Part shown: piece by piece, positions 26,320 to 35,522 of the stretch | Layout: each line of letters begins with the position of its first letter | How positions within the stretch are numbered: position 1 is the first letter of the stretch | DNA from: Microbacterium terrisoli | Lineage (GTDB): Bacteria; Actinomycetota; Actinomycetes; Actinomycetales; Microbacteriaceae | Length of the DNA stretch: 64,000 nucleotides | Assembly (NCBI RefSeq): GCF_030866805.1 | Contig: NZ_CP133019.1 | Coordinates: 2,976,001-3,040,000, forward strand | Reading direction: 5' to 3' | The notes under the pieces: generated by a model | What the model was told of the DNA's origin: nothing | The model's input: the letters and a program-made list of their open reading frames with translations, nothing else | Database searches by the model: none | Made by a program: the position numbers and the translations under genes

Positions 26320-27482
26320 CCACCTTGTCCTCCGAGATCCTTGCAACGCTCGAGCAGCAGGCGATCGAGCTGCCCAGCTGGGCGTTCGGCAACTCGGGCA
26401 CCAGGTTCAAGGTGTTCACCACGCCCGGCACTCCCCGCGACCCGTTCGAGAAGATCTCGGATGCCGCACAGGTGCACAAGCACACAGGCCTTGCGCCGTC
26501 GGTCGCGTTGCACATCCCGTGGGACATGGTCGATGACTTCGGCGCACTGCGCCGTCACGCCGAAGACATGGGCGTGCAACTGGGCACGGTCAACTCCAAC
26601 GCGTTCCAAGATGACGACTACAAGTTCGGTTCGCTCACGCACAACGACGAGCGCATCCGCCGCAAGGCCATCGATCACCACCTCGCGTGCATCGACGTGA
26701 TGGATCAGACCGGATCACGCGACCTGAAGATCTGGCTCGCGGACGGCACGAACTATCCCGGCCAGGGCGACATGCGCGCCCGGCAAGACCGTCTGCACGA
26801 CTCGCTGCAGACCATCTATGCCCGCCTGGGCGAGGACCAGCGTCTGGTGTTGGAGTACAAGTTCTTCGAGCCAGCGTTCTATCACACCGATGTACCGGAC
26901 TGGGGAACCAGTTACGTGCAGGTGTCGGCGCTCGGCGACAAGGCTATGGTGTGCCTGGACACCGGCCACCACGCGCCCGGTACCAACATCGAGTTCATCG
27001 TGATGCAGCTGCTGCGTCTGGGCAAGCTCGGCTCGTTCGACTTCAACTCGCGCTTCTATGCCGACGACGACCTGATCGTCGGCGCAGCCGACCCATTCCA
27101 GCTGTTCCGCATCCTGACCGAGGTCGTGCGCGGCGGCGGGCTGAACAGCCCCGGCGTGGCGTTCATGCTCGACCAGTGCCACAACATCGAGAAGAAGATC
27201 CCCGGCCAGATCCGCAGCGTGCTCAACGTTCAGGAGATGACTGCGAGGGCGCTGTTGCTCGACCGCGAGGCACTCGCACGGGCACAGGCCGAGAACGACG
27301 TGCTGGCCGCGAACGCGATCTATATGGACGCATTCCAGACCGACGTGCGTCCGGCGCTTGCCGAATGGCGTGCGAGTCGGGGCCTGGCCGCAGACCCGAT
27401 GGCGGCATACGCGGCGTGCGGTTACCAGGAGAGAATCGAAGCCGACCGCATCGGCGGAGTACAGGCAGGATGGGGTGCGTGA
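26316..27482 (+). CDS. rhaI: L-rhamnose isomerase (RhaI type)
   Basis: This 388-residue TIM-barrel enzyme converts L-rhamnose to L-rhamnulose. It belongs to the Pseudomonas stutzeri/Rhizobium RhaI type rather than the E. coli RhaA type. The metal-site segments are visible: LEYKFFEPAFYHTDVPDWG with Glu, MVCLDTGHHAPGTN with Asp and His, and SFDFNSRFYADDD with the further Asp. The start is the ATG overlapping the rhaM stop. The longer open frame upstream reads through the mutarotase gene and is not used. It is followed at once by the aldolase fusion. Confidence 0.92.
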   Translation: MTTLSSEILATLEQQAIELPSWAFGNSGTRFKVFTTPGTPRDPFEKISDAAQVHKHTGLAPSVALHIPWDMVDDFGALRRHAEDMGVQLGTVNSNAFQDDDYKFGSLTHNDERIRRKAIDHHLACIDVMDQTGSRDLKIWLADGTNYPGQGDMRARQDRLHDSLQTIYARLGEDQRLVLEYKFFEPAFYHTDVPDWGTSYVQVSALGDKAMVCLDTGHHAPGTNIEFIVMQLLRLGKLGSFDFNSRFYADDDLIVGAADPFQLFRILTEVVRGGGLNSPGVAFMLDQCHNIEKKIPGQIRSVLNVQEMTARALLLDREALARAQAENDVLAANAIYMDAFQTDVRPALAEWRASRGLAADPMAAYAACGYQERIEADRIGGVQAGWGA

Positions 27483-27498
27483 AGCGATGGAGAACAGC

Positions 27499-29550
27499 AT
27501 GACCAATCCGAGCGTCGCCGAGCTCATTGCCCGCAGCAACCGACTGGGCTCCAATCCGGTGAACACGAACTATGCCGGCGGCAACACATCGGCCAAGGGC
27601 ACCGAGATCGATCCGGTCACGGGTGAGGACGTCGAGCTGCTGTGGGTGAAGGGCTCGGGCGGTGACCTGGGCACGCTGAAGCCCGAGGGACTCGCGGTGT
27701 TGCGTCTGGACCGGGTGCAGGCACTGCAGAACGTGTATCCCGGCGTCGACCGCGAAGACGAGATGGTCGCCGCATTCGACTACTGCCTGCACGGCAAAGG
27801 CGGAGCCGCCCCCTCGATCGACACCGCCATGCATGCTCTGGTGGATGCCGCGCACGTCGACCATCTGCACCCCGACGCCGGTATCGCGATCGCGACGGCC
27901 GCCGACGGCGAGCAGCTGACGGCGAAGATCTTCGGCGACAGTGCCGGTAACCAGCGGGTCGTGTGGGTGCCCTGGCGCCGCCCCGGCTTCCAGCTCGGCC
28001 TGGACATCGCTGCGATCAAGAAGGCCAGCCCCCAGGCAGTGGGCTGCATCCTCGGGGGGCACGGTATCACCGCATGGGGCGACACGTCCGACGAGGCCGA
28101 GGCCAACAGTCTGTGGATCATCACCACAGCGCAGGCCTATATCGACGAGCACGGGGCCGACGCTCCGTTCGGTGCCATACGAGAAGGCTTCGAGGCCCTG
28201 CCCGAGGCCGAGCGCCGCGCGAAGGCCGCTGCCCTGGCCCCCACGATCCGCGGGCTCGTCTCCACTGACAAGCCGATGGTCGGACACTTCACCGACGCCG
28301 AGGTGGTCCTCGACTTCCTCGCCTCCTCCAAGGCGCCGGCCCTTGCCGAGCTCGGCACGAGCTGCCCGGATCACTTCCTGCGCACAAAGGTCAAGCCGTT
28401 GCTGTTGGACCTCTCCGCTGATGCCTCGATCGAGGCATCCCTCAGCCGTCTGAAGGAACTGCACGAGGCCTACCGCGCCGATTACGCCGCGTACTACCAG
28501 CGCCACGCCGACGCCGACTCCCCCGCGATGCGCGGCGCCGACCCGCTGATCGTGCTGGTGCCCGGTGTGGGCATGTTCAGCTACGGCGCGAACAAGCAGA
28601 CCGCGCGCGTGGCGGGCGAGTTCTATGTGAACGCGATCAACGTGATGCACGGCGCGGAAGCCCTGTCGACCTATCAGCCGATCGCGGAGTCTGAGAAGTT
28701 CCGCATCGAGTACTGGGCGCTCGAAGAGGCGAAGCTCCAGCGGATGCCGAAGCCCAAGACACATCAGGGACGCATCGCGTTCGTCACGGGAGCAGCGTCC
28801 GGCATCGGCAAGGCGATCGCTACCCGGCTCGCCCGCGAGGGCGCCTGCGTCGTGGTCGCCGACCTCGATCTCGCCAAGGCGCAGGCCGTGGCAGCCGAGC
28901 TCGGCAGCACGGACGTCGCGATCGGGGTGGCCGCGAACGTCTCCGACGCCGACGGCGTGCAGGCCGCGATCGATGCGACCGTGCTGGCGTTCGGCGGCGT
29001 CGACCTGGTCGTCAACAACGCCGGCCTCTCGCTGTCGAGGCCGCTGCTGGAGACCACCGAGAAGGACTGGGACCTGCAGCACGACGTCATGGCGAAGGGC
29101 TCCTTCCTCGTCTCGCGCGCGGCCGCGAAGGCCCTGATCGCGCAGGGGATGGGCGGCGACGTGATCTACATCTCGTCGAAGAACAGCGTGTTCGCCGGCC
29201 CCAACAACATCGCGTACTCGGCGACCAAGGCCGACCAGGCGCACCAGGTGCGACTGCTGGCCGTCGAGCTCGGTGAGCACGGCGTGCGCGTGAACGGAAT
29301 CAACCCCGACGGTGTCGTACGCGGCTCGGGCATCTTCGCCGGCGGGTGGGGGGCGCAGCGCGCCGCGACCTACGGCGTGAAAGAAGAGGACCTCGGACAG
29401 TTCTATGCGAACCGCACGATCCTCAAGCGCGAAGTCGTCCCCGAGAACGTCGCGGACGCGGTCTATGTACTGACCGGACCCGAGCTCAGCCGCACCACCG
29501 GTCTGCACATCCCCGTCGACTCAGGCGTCGCCGCCGCCTTCCTGCGATGA
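27499..29550 (+). CDS. rhaEW: Bifunctional rhamnulose-1-phosphate aldolase / lactaldehyde dehydrogenase
   Basis: This 683-residue fusion does the last two steps of L-rhamnose breakdown: cleavage of L-rhamnulose 1-phosphate to DHAP and L-lactaldehyde, then oxidation to lactate. The aldolase half has NYAGGNTSAKG, WVKGSGGDLGT and HVDHLHPDAGI. The dehydrogenase half has TGAASGIG, NNAGLS and AYSATKAD. The ATG at 27499 follows GGAG by 6 bases; the ATG at 27487 is an alternative. It is a close paralogue of the module A fusion over its whole length. The stop overlaps the kinase start. The symbol follows the Bacillus naming. Confidence 0.93.
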   Translation: MTNPSVAELIARSNRLGSNPVNTNYAGGNTSAKGTEIDPVTGEDVELLWVKGSGGDLGTLKPEGLAVLRLDRVQALQNVYPGVDREDEMVAAFDYCLHGKGGAAPSIDTAMHALVDAAHVDHLHPDAGIAIATAADGEQLTAKIFGDSAGNQRVVWVPWRRPGFQLGLDIAAIKKASPQAVGCILGGHGITAWGDTSDEAEANSLWIITTAQAYIDEHGADAPFGAIREGFEALPEAERRAKAAALAPTIRGLVSTDKPMVGHFTDAEVVLDFLASSKAPALAELGTSCPDHFLRTKVKPLLLDLSADASIEASLSRLKELHEAYRADYAAYYQRHADADSPAMRGADPLIVLVPGVGMFSYGANKQTARVAGEFYVNAINVMHGAEALSTYQPIAESEKFRIEYWALEEAKLQRMPKPKTHQGRIAFVTGAASGIGKAIATRLAREGACVVVADLDLAKAQAVAAELGSTDVAIGVAANVSDADGVQAAIDATVLAFGGVDLVVNNAGLSLSRPLLETTEKDWDLQHDVMAKGSFLVSRAAAKALIAQGMGGDVIYISSKNSVFAGPNNIAYSATKADQAHQVRLLAVELGEHGVRVNGINPDGVVRGSGIFAGGWGAQRAATYGVKEEDLGQFYANRTILKREVVPENVADAVYVLTGPELSRTTGLHIPVDSGVAAAFLR

Positions 29551-30962
29551 GCGCTGGGGCCGTCGCGGCGATCGACCTGGGTGCCACGAGCGGTCGCGTC
29601 ATCGTCGGCCGGGTCGGCCCAGATGTGCTGGATACGACAACGGTCACGCGCTTCGCAAACTCCCCAGTGCGCGCCGGCGACGGCCTGCACACCGACATCC
29701 TCGCGCTGTACGACGCCGCACTGGGCGGCCTGCGCGCGGCGCTGCACGCCCACCCCGACGTCGCCTCGATCGGCGTGGATTCGTGGGCCGTCGACTATGC
29801 GCTGCTGCGCGGCGGCAGGCTGCTCGGCAACCCGTTCCACTACCGCGACGAACGGTCCGAACGGGGCGTCGCGAAGGTGCACGAGAAGATGCCACACTCG
29901 ACTCTGTTCGCCCGGAACGGACTGCAATTCCTGCCGTTCACCACGCTCTACCAGCTCGCCGCAGAAGATCCGGACGTGCTCGGCTTCGCCGACACCGCTC
30001 TCCTGATCCCCGACCTGGTCGCGTACTGGTTCACCGGCCGCGCCGTCGCCGAACGCACGAACGCCTCCACGACAGGCCTCCTGCGCGATGGCACATGGGA
30101 TGACGAACTCATCCGCACGCTCGGATTTGCGCGTGGACTCCTACCCGAGCTCGTCTCACCCGGCGAGAGAGTCGGGATGCTGCGGCCCGACGTCGCCGCA
30201 TCGCTGAGCGCGCCAGAGCGCCTGCCGGTGACGGCCGTGGGCACGCACGACACCGCATCGGCGGTGGTGGCAGTGCCCATGGAGGCCGGGCACGCCGCGT
30301 ATATCTCGTGCGGCACCTGGGGACTCGTAGGCGTTGAGGTGGACTCTCCCGTGCTGACGCCCGAAGCGCTCGCGGCGAACTTCACGAACGAGGGCGGCGT
30401 CGATGGCAGGGTACGGCTGCTGCACAACGTCATGGGCCTGTGGGTACTGACCGAGGCCATGCGCGGCTGGGAACGCGCCGGCAGAGGGATCGAACTGTCG
30501 TCGCTGCTGACGCAGGCCGCCGCGGTCGATCCTGCCGCCGTGCCCGTGTTCGACATCCAGGATCCGCGCTTCCTGCCGACGGGCGACATGCCGGCTCGCA
30601 TCAAGGCCTGGTGTGACGAGCACGACGTCGTCGCGCCGCGCACCCAGGCGGAATACGCCCGCGCGATCATCGAGTCGCTCGCGCAGGCGTTCACGGACAC
30701 GGTGGCCGCGGCATCCCGCATCTCGCACGTCAACGTGCGCACGATTCACATCGTCGGAGGCGGGGCGCTCAACGACCTGCTGTGTCAGCGCACAGCCGAT
30801 CGAGCCGGTCTGCCGGTGCTGGCCGGCCCCGTCGAAGCGACGGCGCTGGGAAATCTGCTCGTGCAGGCCCGCGCGGTCGGACTCGTCTCCGGCTCACTGG
30901 AGGCACTGCGCGACCTTGTGCAGCGCACGCACGCACCGCGGCGGTTCACTCCAGCCCCGTGA
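29547..30962 (+). CDS. rhaB: Rhamnulokinase
   Basis: This 471-residue FGGY-family kinase phosphorylates L-rhamnulose at C1. AAIDLGATSGRVIVG near the N-terminus is the ATP-binding start typical of RhaB, VDSWAVDYALL (about 75) is the substrate region, VGTHDTASAV and HIVGGGALNDLLCQ are the later nucleotide motifs. The ATG overlaps the upstream stop. It is last in the module B operon. Module A has a PfkB kinase instead, so the two pathways may differ at this step. Confidence 0.93.
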   Translation: MSAGAVAAIDLGATSGRVIVGRVGPDVLDTTTVTRFANSPVRAGDGLHTDILALYDAALGGLRAALHAHPDVASIGVDSWAVDYALLRGGRLLGNPFHYRDERSERGVAKVHEKMPHSTLFARNGLQFLPFTTLYQLAAEDPDVLGFADTALLIPDLVAYWFTGRAVAERTNASTTGLLRDGTWDDELIRTLGFARGLLPELVSPGERVGMLRPDVAASLSAPERLPVTAVGTHDTASAVVAVPMEAGHAAYISCGTWGLVGVEVDSPVLTPEALAANFTNEGGVDGRVRLLHNVMGLWVLTEAMRGWERAGRGIELSSLLTQAAAVDPAAVPVFDIQDPRFLPTGDMPARIKAWCDEHDVVAPRTQAEYARAIIESLAQAFTDTVAAASRISHVNVRTIHIVGGGALNDLLCQRTADRAGLPVLAGPVEATALGNLLVQARAVGLVSGSLEALRDLVQRTHAPRRFTPAP

Positions 30963-31036
30963 CGGCGCCGCACATTTCTTGCGGTCGTACAATTTGCGTC
31001 GTGTTCGGGTGGGACGTCGACGAGACGCCGCCAGAG

Positions 31037-31066
31037 CTGACATCGCCCGAATCGATTCGATAGACT
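31037..31066 (+). promoter_or_regulatory. Promoter of the MATE gene
   Basis: CTGACA at 31037-31042 and TAGACT at 31061-31066 are 18 bases apart. The same TAGACT -10 box occurs before eccD at 63093. It gives a leader of about 70 bases for the MATE mRNA. Confidence 0.5.
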
Positions 31067-31073
31067 GGTGACC

Positions 31074-31100
31074 GCAGGCGACCGTGCATCGGTCGCCTGC
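31074..31100 (+). promoter_or_regulatory. Hairpin in the 5' leader of the MATE gene
   Basis: GCAGGCGACCG and CGGTCGCCTGC pair perfectly over 11 bases around TGCAT, directly downstream of the predicted promoter. It could be an operator on DNA or a leader-RNA stem. The leader is too short for a known riboswitch. Confidence 0.55.
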
Positions 31101-31141
31101 CGCGTTCCCCCTTCATCCGTCTTCTCCCGCCGAGAGGCCTC

Positions 31142-32614
31142 ATGGCCACCACCCTCACCACGGGCCGTCCGTGGCGCGTCATCCTCGCCTTCGCGGTCCC
31201 GCTGCTGATCGGCAACGTGGTGCAGCAGCTGTACCAGTTCGCCGACACGATCGTCGTCGGTCGCCACCTGGGCGTGGATGCCCTGGCGGCGGTGGGCGCG
31301 ACCGGCAGTCTGCTGTTCCTGCTGCTGGGATTCGCGTGGGGACTGACCAGCGGATTCGCGATCCCGACGGCCCAGGCGTTCGGCGCCCGCGACGAGGCCG
31401 GCGTGCGCCGGTCCGTGGCATCCGGCGTCATCCTCACCGGGGCGACCACCCTGCTGCTCACCGTCGGCGCCCCGCTGATCGCACGCCCGGTGCTGATGCT
31501 GCTGCAGACGCCCGCAGAGCTTCTGGACGACGCGACGATCTTCACGCAAGTGAGCTTCCTCGGCGCGGGCGCGACGATGTTCTTCAACTACCTTGCCGCC
31601 ATCATCCGCGCGATCGGCGACTCGCGCACGCCGCTGGTGTTCCTCACGCTCGCGTGCGGGCTGAACGTCGTGCTCGTGGTCGGGTTCGTCGGCGTGATCG
31701 GCTGGGGGGTCGCCGGGGCCGCTCTGGCCACCGTCGTCTCGCAGGCGGTGTCGGTGCTGCTGTGCCTGCAGTTCGTGCGCCGCCGCATGCCGGTGCTGCA
31801 CGTGCGACGCGCCGACTGGCGCGTCTCGCGCACGGATCTCGCCGAGCATCTGCGTCTGGGGCTGCCGATGGGCTTTCAGGCATCGATCATCGCCATCGGC
31901 ACGCTCACAGTGCAGGTCGCACTGAACGTGCTGGGTGCGGATGCCGTGGCCGCCTACACGACCGCCTCGCGCGTGGATTCCCTGGCCGTGGCCCTGCTGC
32001 AGTCGCTGGGTCTTGCCGTCTCGATGTACGCCGCCCAGAACCTCGGCGGACGACGCCCCGACCGCATCCGCCGCGGGGTCGTGCAGGCCGTGTGGATGTC
32101 GGTGTTCGCCTCGCTCGCCCTCGGCGTGCTGCTGGTCTCGTTCGGCACGCAGATGGTGCGCGTGTTCATCGGCGACGGTTCGGACCAGGTCGTGCACCTC
32201 GCGCACCTCATGCTCATCATCAACGGTGTCAGCTACAGCGCACTGGGCGTGCTGTTCGTGCTGCGTGGGGCTCTGCAGGGTCTGGGCCACACGCTGGTGC
32301 CGACCATGACCGGCGTGATCGAGTTGGTCATGCGGGTGGCCGCCGCAGTCCTGCTGGGGGCGATGGTCGGCTACCCCGGCGTCGTGCTCAGCAACCCGCT
32401 GGCCTGGCTCGGGGCCGCGGCGCTGCTGATCCCCGCGTACATCCGCGTGCACCGCCGGCTGGCGGCGATGCCGATCGCTCCCGAGCTGGCGACGGAGACG
32501 ACGCCGATCGCGGTGATCGGCCCGACCGACGGGTCGATGGTGGTGGACGCCGTGATCACGCAGTCGATACCGGCCGTGACCTCGGCACAGGCGCGACGGT
32601 CTGCGCGGACGTAG
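31142..32614 (+). CDS. MATE-family efflux transporter
   Basis: This 490-residue membrane protein has about 12 hydrophobic segments and the MATE pattern: LIGNVVQQLYQFADTIVVGRH at the N-terminus and GDSRTPLVFL in the middle, repeated in the second half as SLGLAVSMYAAQNLGG. It should export cationic compounds by Na+ or H+ antiport; the substrate is unknown. The C-terminal 50 residues are polar. A good promoter and an 11-base hairpin precede it. A short gap separates it from the oxidoreductase gene. Confidence 0.92.
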   Translation: MATTLTTGRPWRVILAFAVPLLIGNVVQQLYQFADTIVVGRHLGVDALAAVGATGSLLFLLLGFAWGLTSGFAIPTAQAFGARDEAGVRRSVASGVILTGATTLLLTVGAPLIARPVLMLLQTPAELLDDATIFTQVSFLGAGATMFFNYLAAIIRAIGDSRTPLVFLTLACGLNVVLVVGFVGVIGWGVAGAALATVVSQAVSVLLCLQFVRRRMPVLHVRRADWRVSRTDLAEHLRLGLPMGFQASIIAIGTLTVQVALNVLGADAVAAYTTASRVDSLAVALLQSLGLAVSMYAAQNLGGRRPDRIRRGVVQAVWMSVFASLALGVLLVSFGTQMVRVFIGDGSDQVVHLAHLMLIINGVSYSALGVLFVLRGALQGLGHTLVPTMTGVIELVMRVAAAVLLGAMVGYPGVVLSNPLAWLGAAALLIPAYIRVHRRLAAMPIAPELATETTPIAVIGPTDGSMVVDAVITQSIPAVTSAQARRSART

Positions 32615-32624
32615 GCTCGGTGTC

Positions 32625-34157
32625 GTGGACGGATCGAGGCTGCGCGCCGCGCTGGCGGGCATCGCCGCCGTGGTGCTCGGCGCCGGCGTGGGCGAACTCA
32701 TCGCCGCGTGGCTCGCGCCCTCGTCGAGCCCGCTGGCATCGATCGGCGCCGCGCTGATCGATCTGGCGCCCGGCTGGGCGAAGCAGACGGCGATCGGCCT
32801 GTTCGGCACGGCTGACAAGGTCGCCCTGCTGATCGGGATCGCCATCGTGCTGGTCGCGGTCGCCGCCGGACTCGGCATCCTCGAATCACGCGTGCGGCGC
32901 GCGGGCGCCCTGCTGTGCGGACTGCTCGGAGTCGCCGGCATCGTCGCCGCCGCGACCCGGACGAACGTCTCGGCCATGGCGTGGCTGCCGTCGGCGGTGG
33001 CGGGCGCGGTGGCCGCGTTCACGATCGGGCCCCTGGTGCAGGCCGCCGATGTTCCGCACCGCTCGTCCACCCCTGAGTCGGGGCCGCCGATGGATCGTCG
33101 CCGCTTCTTCGCCGTGACCGGTGCCGTCGCACTGGTGGGGGTCGCCGCCTCGGTCGGAGGTGCACTGCTGCAGACGGGTGCGCGCGCGGCTGAATCGGCG
33201 CGGCGGGCGCTGCGCCTGCCGACGCCCGTGCGCACCGCCGCACCGATTCCGGCGGGCGCCGATCTGCGCGTCCCCGGGCTCGCCCCGCTGGTCACCCCCG
33301 CTGCGGACTTCTACCGCATCGACACGGCGCTGCTGGTGCCCCAGGTCGACCCGGCGCAGTGGTCGCTGCGCATCCACGGCATGGTGGACCACGAAGTGAC
33401 GCTCACGTGGAACGAACTGCTCGCACTCCCGCTCGAAGCCAGCTGGACGACGCTCACCTGCGTCTCGAACGAGGTGGGCGGCGACCTCATCGGCAACGCG
33501 AAGTGGCTGGGCTACCCGATCCGCAATCTGCTCGCGCAGGCGAGCCCCCACGCCGACGCCGACATGGTGCTGTCGACCTCGATCGACGGGTTCACGGCAT
33601 CCACTCCTCTGCCGGTGCTCACCGACGACCGTGCGGCCATCCTCGCGGTCGGGATGAACGGCGCTCCCCTGCCGCCCGAACACGGCTTTCCGGTGCGCAT
33701 GGTCGTGCCCGGCCTGTACGGCTACGTCTCGGCGACCAAGTGGGTCACCGACCTCGAGGTCACCCGGTTCGACCGCGCCTCCGCGTACTGGACGCACGAG
33801 GGGTGGGCTCCGCGTGGGCCGATCAAACTCGAATCACGCATCGACGTTCCCCGCGCGACCGGGGACGTACCCGCAGGCAACACCGTGATCGCCGGCGTCG
33901 CCTGGCAGCAGCACACCGGCATCGCCCAGGTCGAGGTGCAGGTGGATGACGCGGCCTGGCAGCAGGTGCAGCTGGCTCCCGCGATCTCGGACGACACGTG
34001 GGTGCAGTGGCGCCTGCCGTGGCACGCCGAACCCGGCGATCACACCATCCGGTGCCGAGCGACCAACCGTCACGGTCAGCTGCAGACCTCGCGCAAGGCC
34101 TCGCCGGTGCCCGACGGCGCGTCGGGGTGGCACGAGATCAGCGTGCACGTGGCGTGA
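32625..34157 (+). CDS. Membrane-anchored molybdopterin oxidoreductase (sulfite-oxidase fold)
   Basis: This 510-residue protein has a molybdopterin-binding sulfite-oxidase domain facing the outside of the cell. The first 150 residues hold about four hydrophobic segments, then DRRRFFAVTGAVALVGVAAS (about 152-171) resembles a Tat-like membrane segment. The catalytic domain (about 235-400) has the probable molybdenum ligand Cys in TLTCVSNEVGG and the motif HGFPVRMVVPGLYGY. The last 100 residues are the Ig-like dimerisation domain. It starts with GTG. The electron partner and substrate are unknown; no haem domain is present. Confidence 0.88.
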   Translation: MDGSRLRAALAGIAAVVLGAGVGELIAAWLAPSSSPLASIGAALIDLAPGWAKQTAIGLFGTADKVALLIGIAIVLVAVAAGLGILESRVRRAGALLCGLLGVAGIVAAATRTNVSAMAWLPSAVAGAVAAFTIGPLVQAADVPHRSSTPESGPPMDRRRFFAVTGAVALVGVAASVGGALLQTGARAAESARRALRLPTPVRTAAPIPAGADLRVPGLAPLVTPAADFYRIDTALLVPQVDPAQWSLRIHGMVDHEVTLTWNELLALPLEASWTTLTCVSNEVGGDLIGNAKWLGYPIRNLLAQASPHADADMVLSTSIDGFTASTPLPVLTDDRAAILAVGMNGAPLPPEHGFPVRMVVPGLYGYVSATKWVTDLEVTRFDRASAYWTHEGWAPRGPIKLESRIDVPRATGDVPAGNTVIAGVAWQQHTGIAQVEVQVDDAAWQQVQLAPAISDDTWVQWRLPWHAEPGDHTIRCRATNRHGQLQTSRKASPVPDGASGWHEISVHVA

Positions 34158-34189
34158 GGCCCCCCGCGAGACAAGGGATCGTCCGTCAG

Positions 34190-34248
34190 ACCGGGGATTC
34201 TCGGTGAGATAAGGGCCACCGTCCCCGGTCTCACCGAGAATCCCCGGT
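34190..34248. repeat. 19-bp perfect inverted repeat between convergent genes
   Basis: ACCGGGGATTCTCGGTGAG at 34190-34208 is matched perfectly by its complement at 34230-34248 across a 21-base loop. Just upstream GAGACAAGGG is echoed in the loop as GAGATAAGGG, so the element contains direct repeats as well. It lies in the 141-base spacer between the oxidoreductase and rocD genes, where it could terminate both. Its length suggests a palindromic repeat element. Confidence 0.85.
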
Positions 34249-34298
34249 TTGGCGAAAGAGCCGCGCGGCGGCCTGCCCTGCAGGGCGGCCGGCGCAGC

Positions 34299-35522
34299 TC
34301 AGGCTTCGAGCACGACCTTCAGCTGCTCGACGGCCCAGTCCAGCTCCGTGGCGCGGATCGTCAGCGGCGGTGCGATGCGGATCGTCTGTCCGTGCGTGTC
34401 CTTGACCAGCACACCGCGCGCCAGCAGCCGCTCGGCGACCTCGCGGCCCGTTCCGATCGACGGCTCGATGTCGACGCCGGCCCACAGGCCCGCTGCGCGC
34501 ACCTCGGTCACGCCGTGGCCTATCAGCTCGTTCAGCTTCTGCGCCAGGTGCTCGCCCAGCAGCGCCGCGCGCTTCTGGAACTCACCGGTCTTCAGCAGCT
34601 CCACGACCTTGATGCCCACGGCCGCAGCCACCGGGTTGCCGCCGAACGTCGACCCGTGCTCGCCCGGGTGGATCACGCCGAGCACATCGGCGTTCGCCGC
34701 CACCGCCGAGACCGCGACGATGCCGCCGCCCAGGGCCTTGCCGAGCAGGTACATGTCGGGGACGACCTCTTCGCGGTCGCACGCGAACGTCGTGCCGACC
34801 CGGCCCAGGCCTGCCTGGATCTCGTCGGCGATGAACAGCACGCCATGACGGGTGCAGATGTCGCGGACGGCCTTCAGGTAACCGGCGGGCGGGATGATGA
34901 CCCCCGCCTCACCCTGGATCGGCTCGATGAGCACGGCGGCGGTGTCGGACGTGATGGCCGCCTCGATCGCGTCGGCGTCGCCGAAGGGAACCGAGACGAA
35001 TCCCGGCGTGAACGGGCCGAAGTCATCGCGGGCCGTCGGGTCATCGCTGAATCCGACGATCGTCGTCGTGCGGCCGTGGAAGTTCCCCTTCGCCACCACG
35101 ATGGTCGCGGCATCCTTCGCCACGCCCTTGACCCGATACGCCCAGGCCCGCGCGGTCTTGATGCCGGTCTCGACGGCTTCGGCGCCCGTGTTCATGGGCA
35201 GCACGAGGTCTTTGCCCGTGAGCTCGGCCAGCGCGGTGGCGAATTCGCCGAGCTTGTCGTTGTGGAACGCGCGGCTGGTGAGCGTCAGTCGCCCCAGCTG
35301 CGCGGTCGCGGCCTCGATGAGGGCAGGATGCCGGTGCCCGAAGTTCAGGGCGGAGTAGGCCGACAGCAGGTCGAGGTAGCGCTTGCCCTCGACGTCGGTG
35401 ACCCACACTCCCTCGCCTTCGGCGACCACGACCGGCAGCGGGTGGTAGTTGTGGGCGACGTGCGCGTCTTCGTTGCGGATGATCCGCACAGCCGTGGTGT
35501 CCAGTGTCGTGGGCGTGGTCAT
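34299..35522 (-). CDS. rocD: Ornithine aminotransferase
   Basis: This 407-residue PLP enzyme converts ornithine and 2-oxoglutarate to glutamate semialdehyde and glutamate. It is a class III aminotransferase: MNTGAEAVETGIKTAR is the PLP phosphate loop, LFIADEIQAGLGR contains the conserved Asp, and LGKALGGG holds the Schiff-base Lys262. The sequence RLYLDLLSAYSALNFGH-like start (YLDLLSAYSALNFGH) is typical of RocD. The ATG at 35522 follows GAGGAGG and overlaps the ddaH stop. Its product feeds glutamate synthesis through the semialdehyde dehydrogenase half of PutA, encoded 12 kb away. Confidence 0.93.
   Translation of the reverse strand: MTTPTTLDTTAVRIIRNEDAHVAHNYHPLPVVVAEGEGVWVTDVEGKRYLDLLSAYSALNFGHRHPALIEAATAQLGRLTLTSRAFHNDKLGEFATALAELTGKDLVLPMNTGAEAVETGIKTARAWAYRVKGVAKDAATIVVAKGNFHGRTTTIVGFSDDPTARDDFGPFTPGFVSVPFGDADAIEAAITSDTAAVLIEPIQGEAGVIIPPAGYLKAVRDICTRHGVLFIADEIQAGLGRVGTTFACDREEVVPDMYLLGKALGGGIVAVSAVAANADVLGVIHPGEHGSTFGGNPVAAAVGIKVVELLKTGEFQKRAALLGEHLAQKLNELIGHGVTEVRAAGLWAGVDIEPSIGTGREVAERLLARGVLVKDTHGQTIRIAPPLTIRATELDWAVEQLKVVLEA

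Noticed and set aside
31067..31141. A riboswitch ahead of the MATE gene
   Set aside because: The leader is about 70 bases with one simple hairpin, too short and without the conserved core of a guanidine or other known riboswitch.
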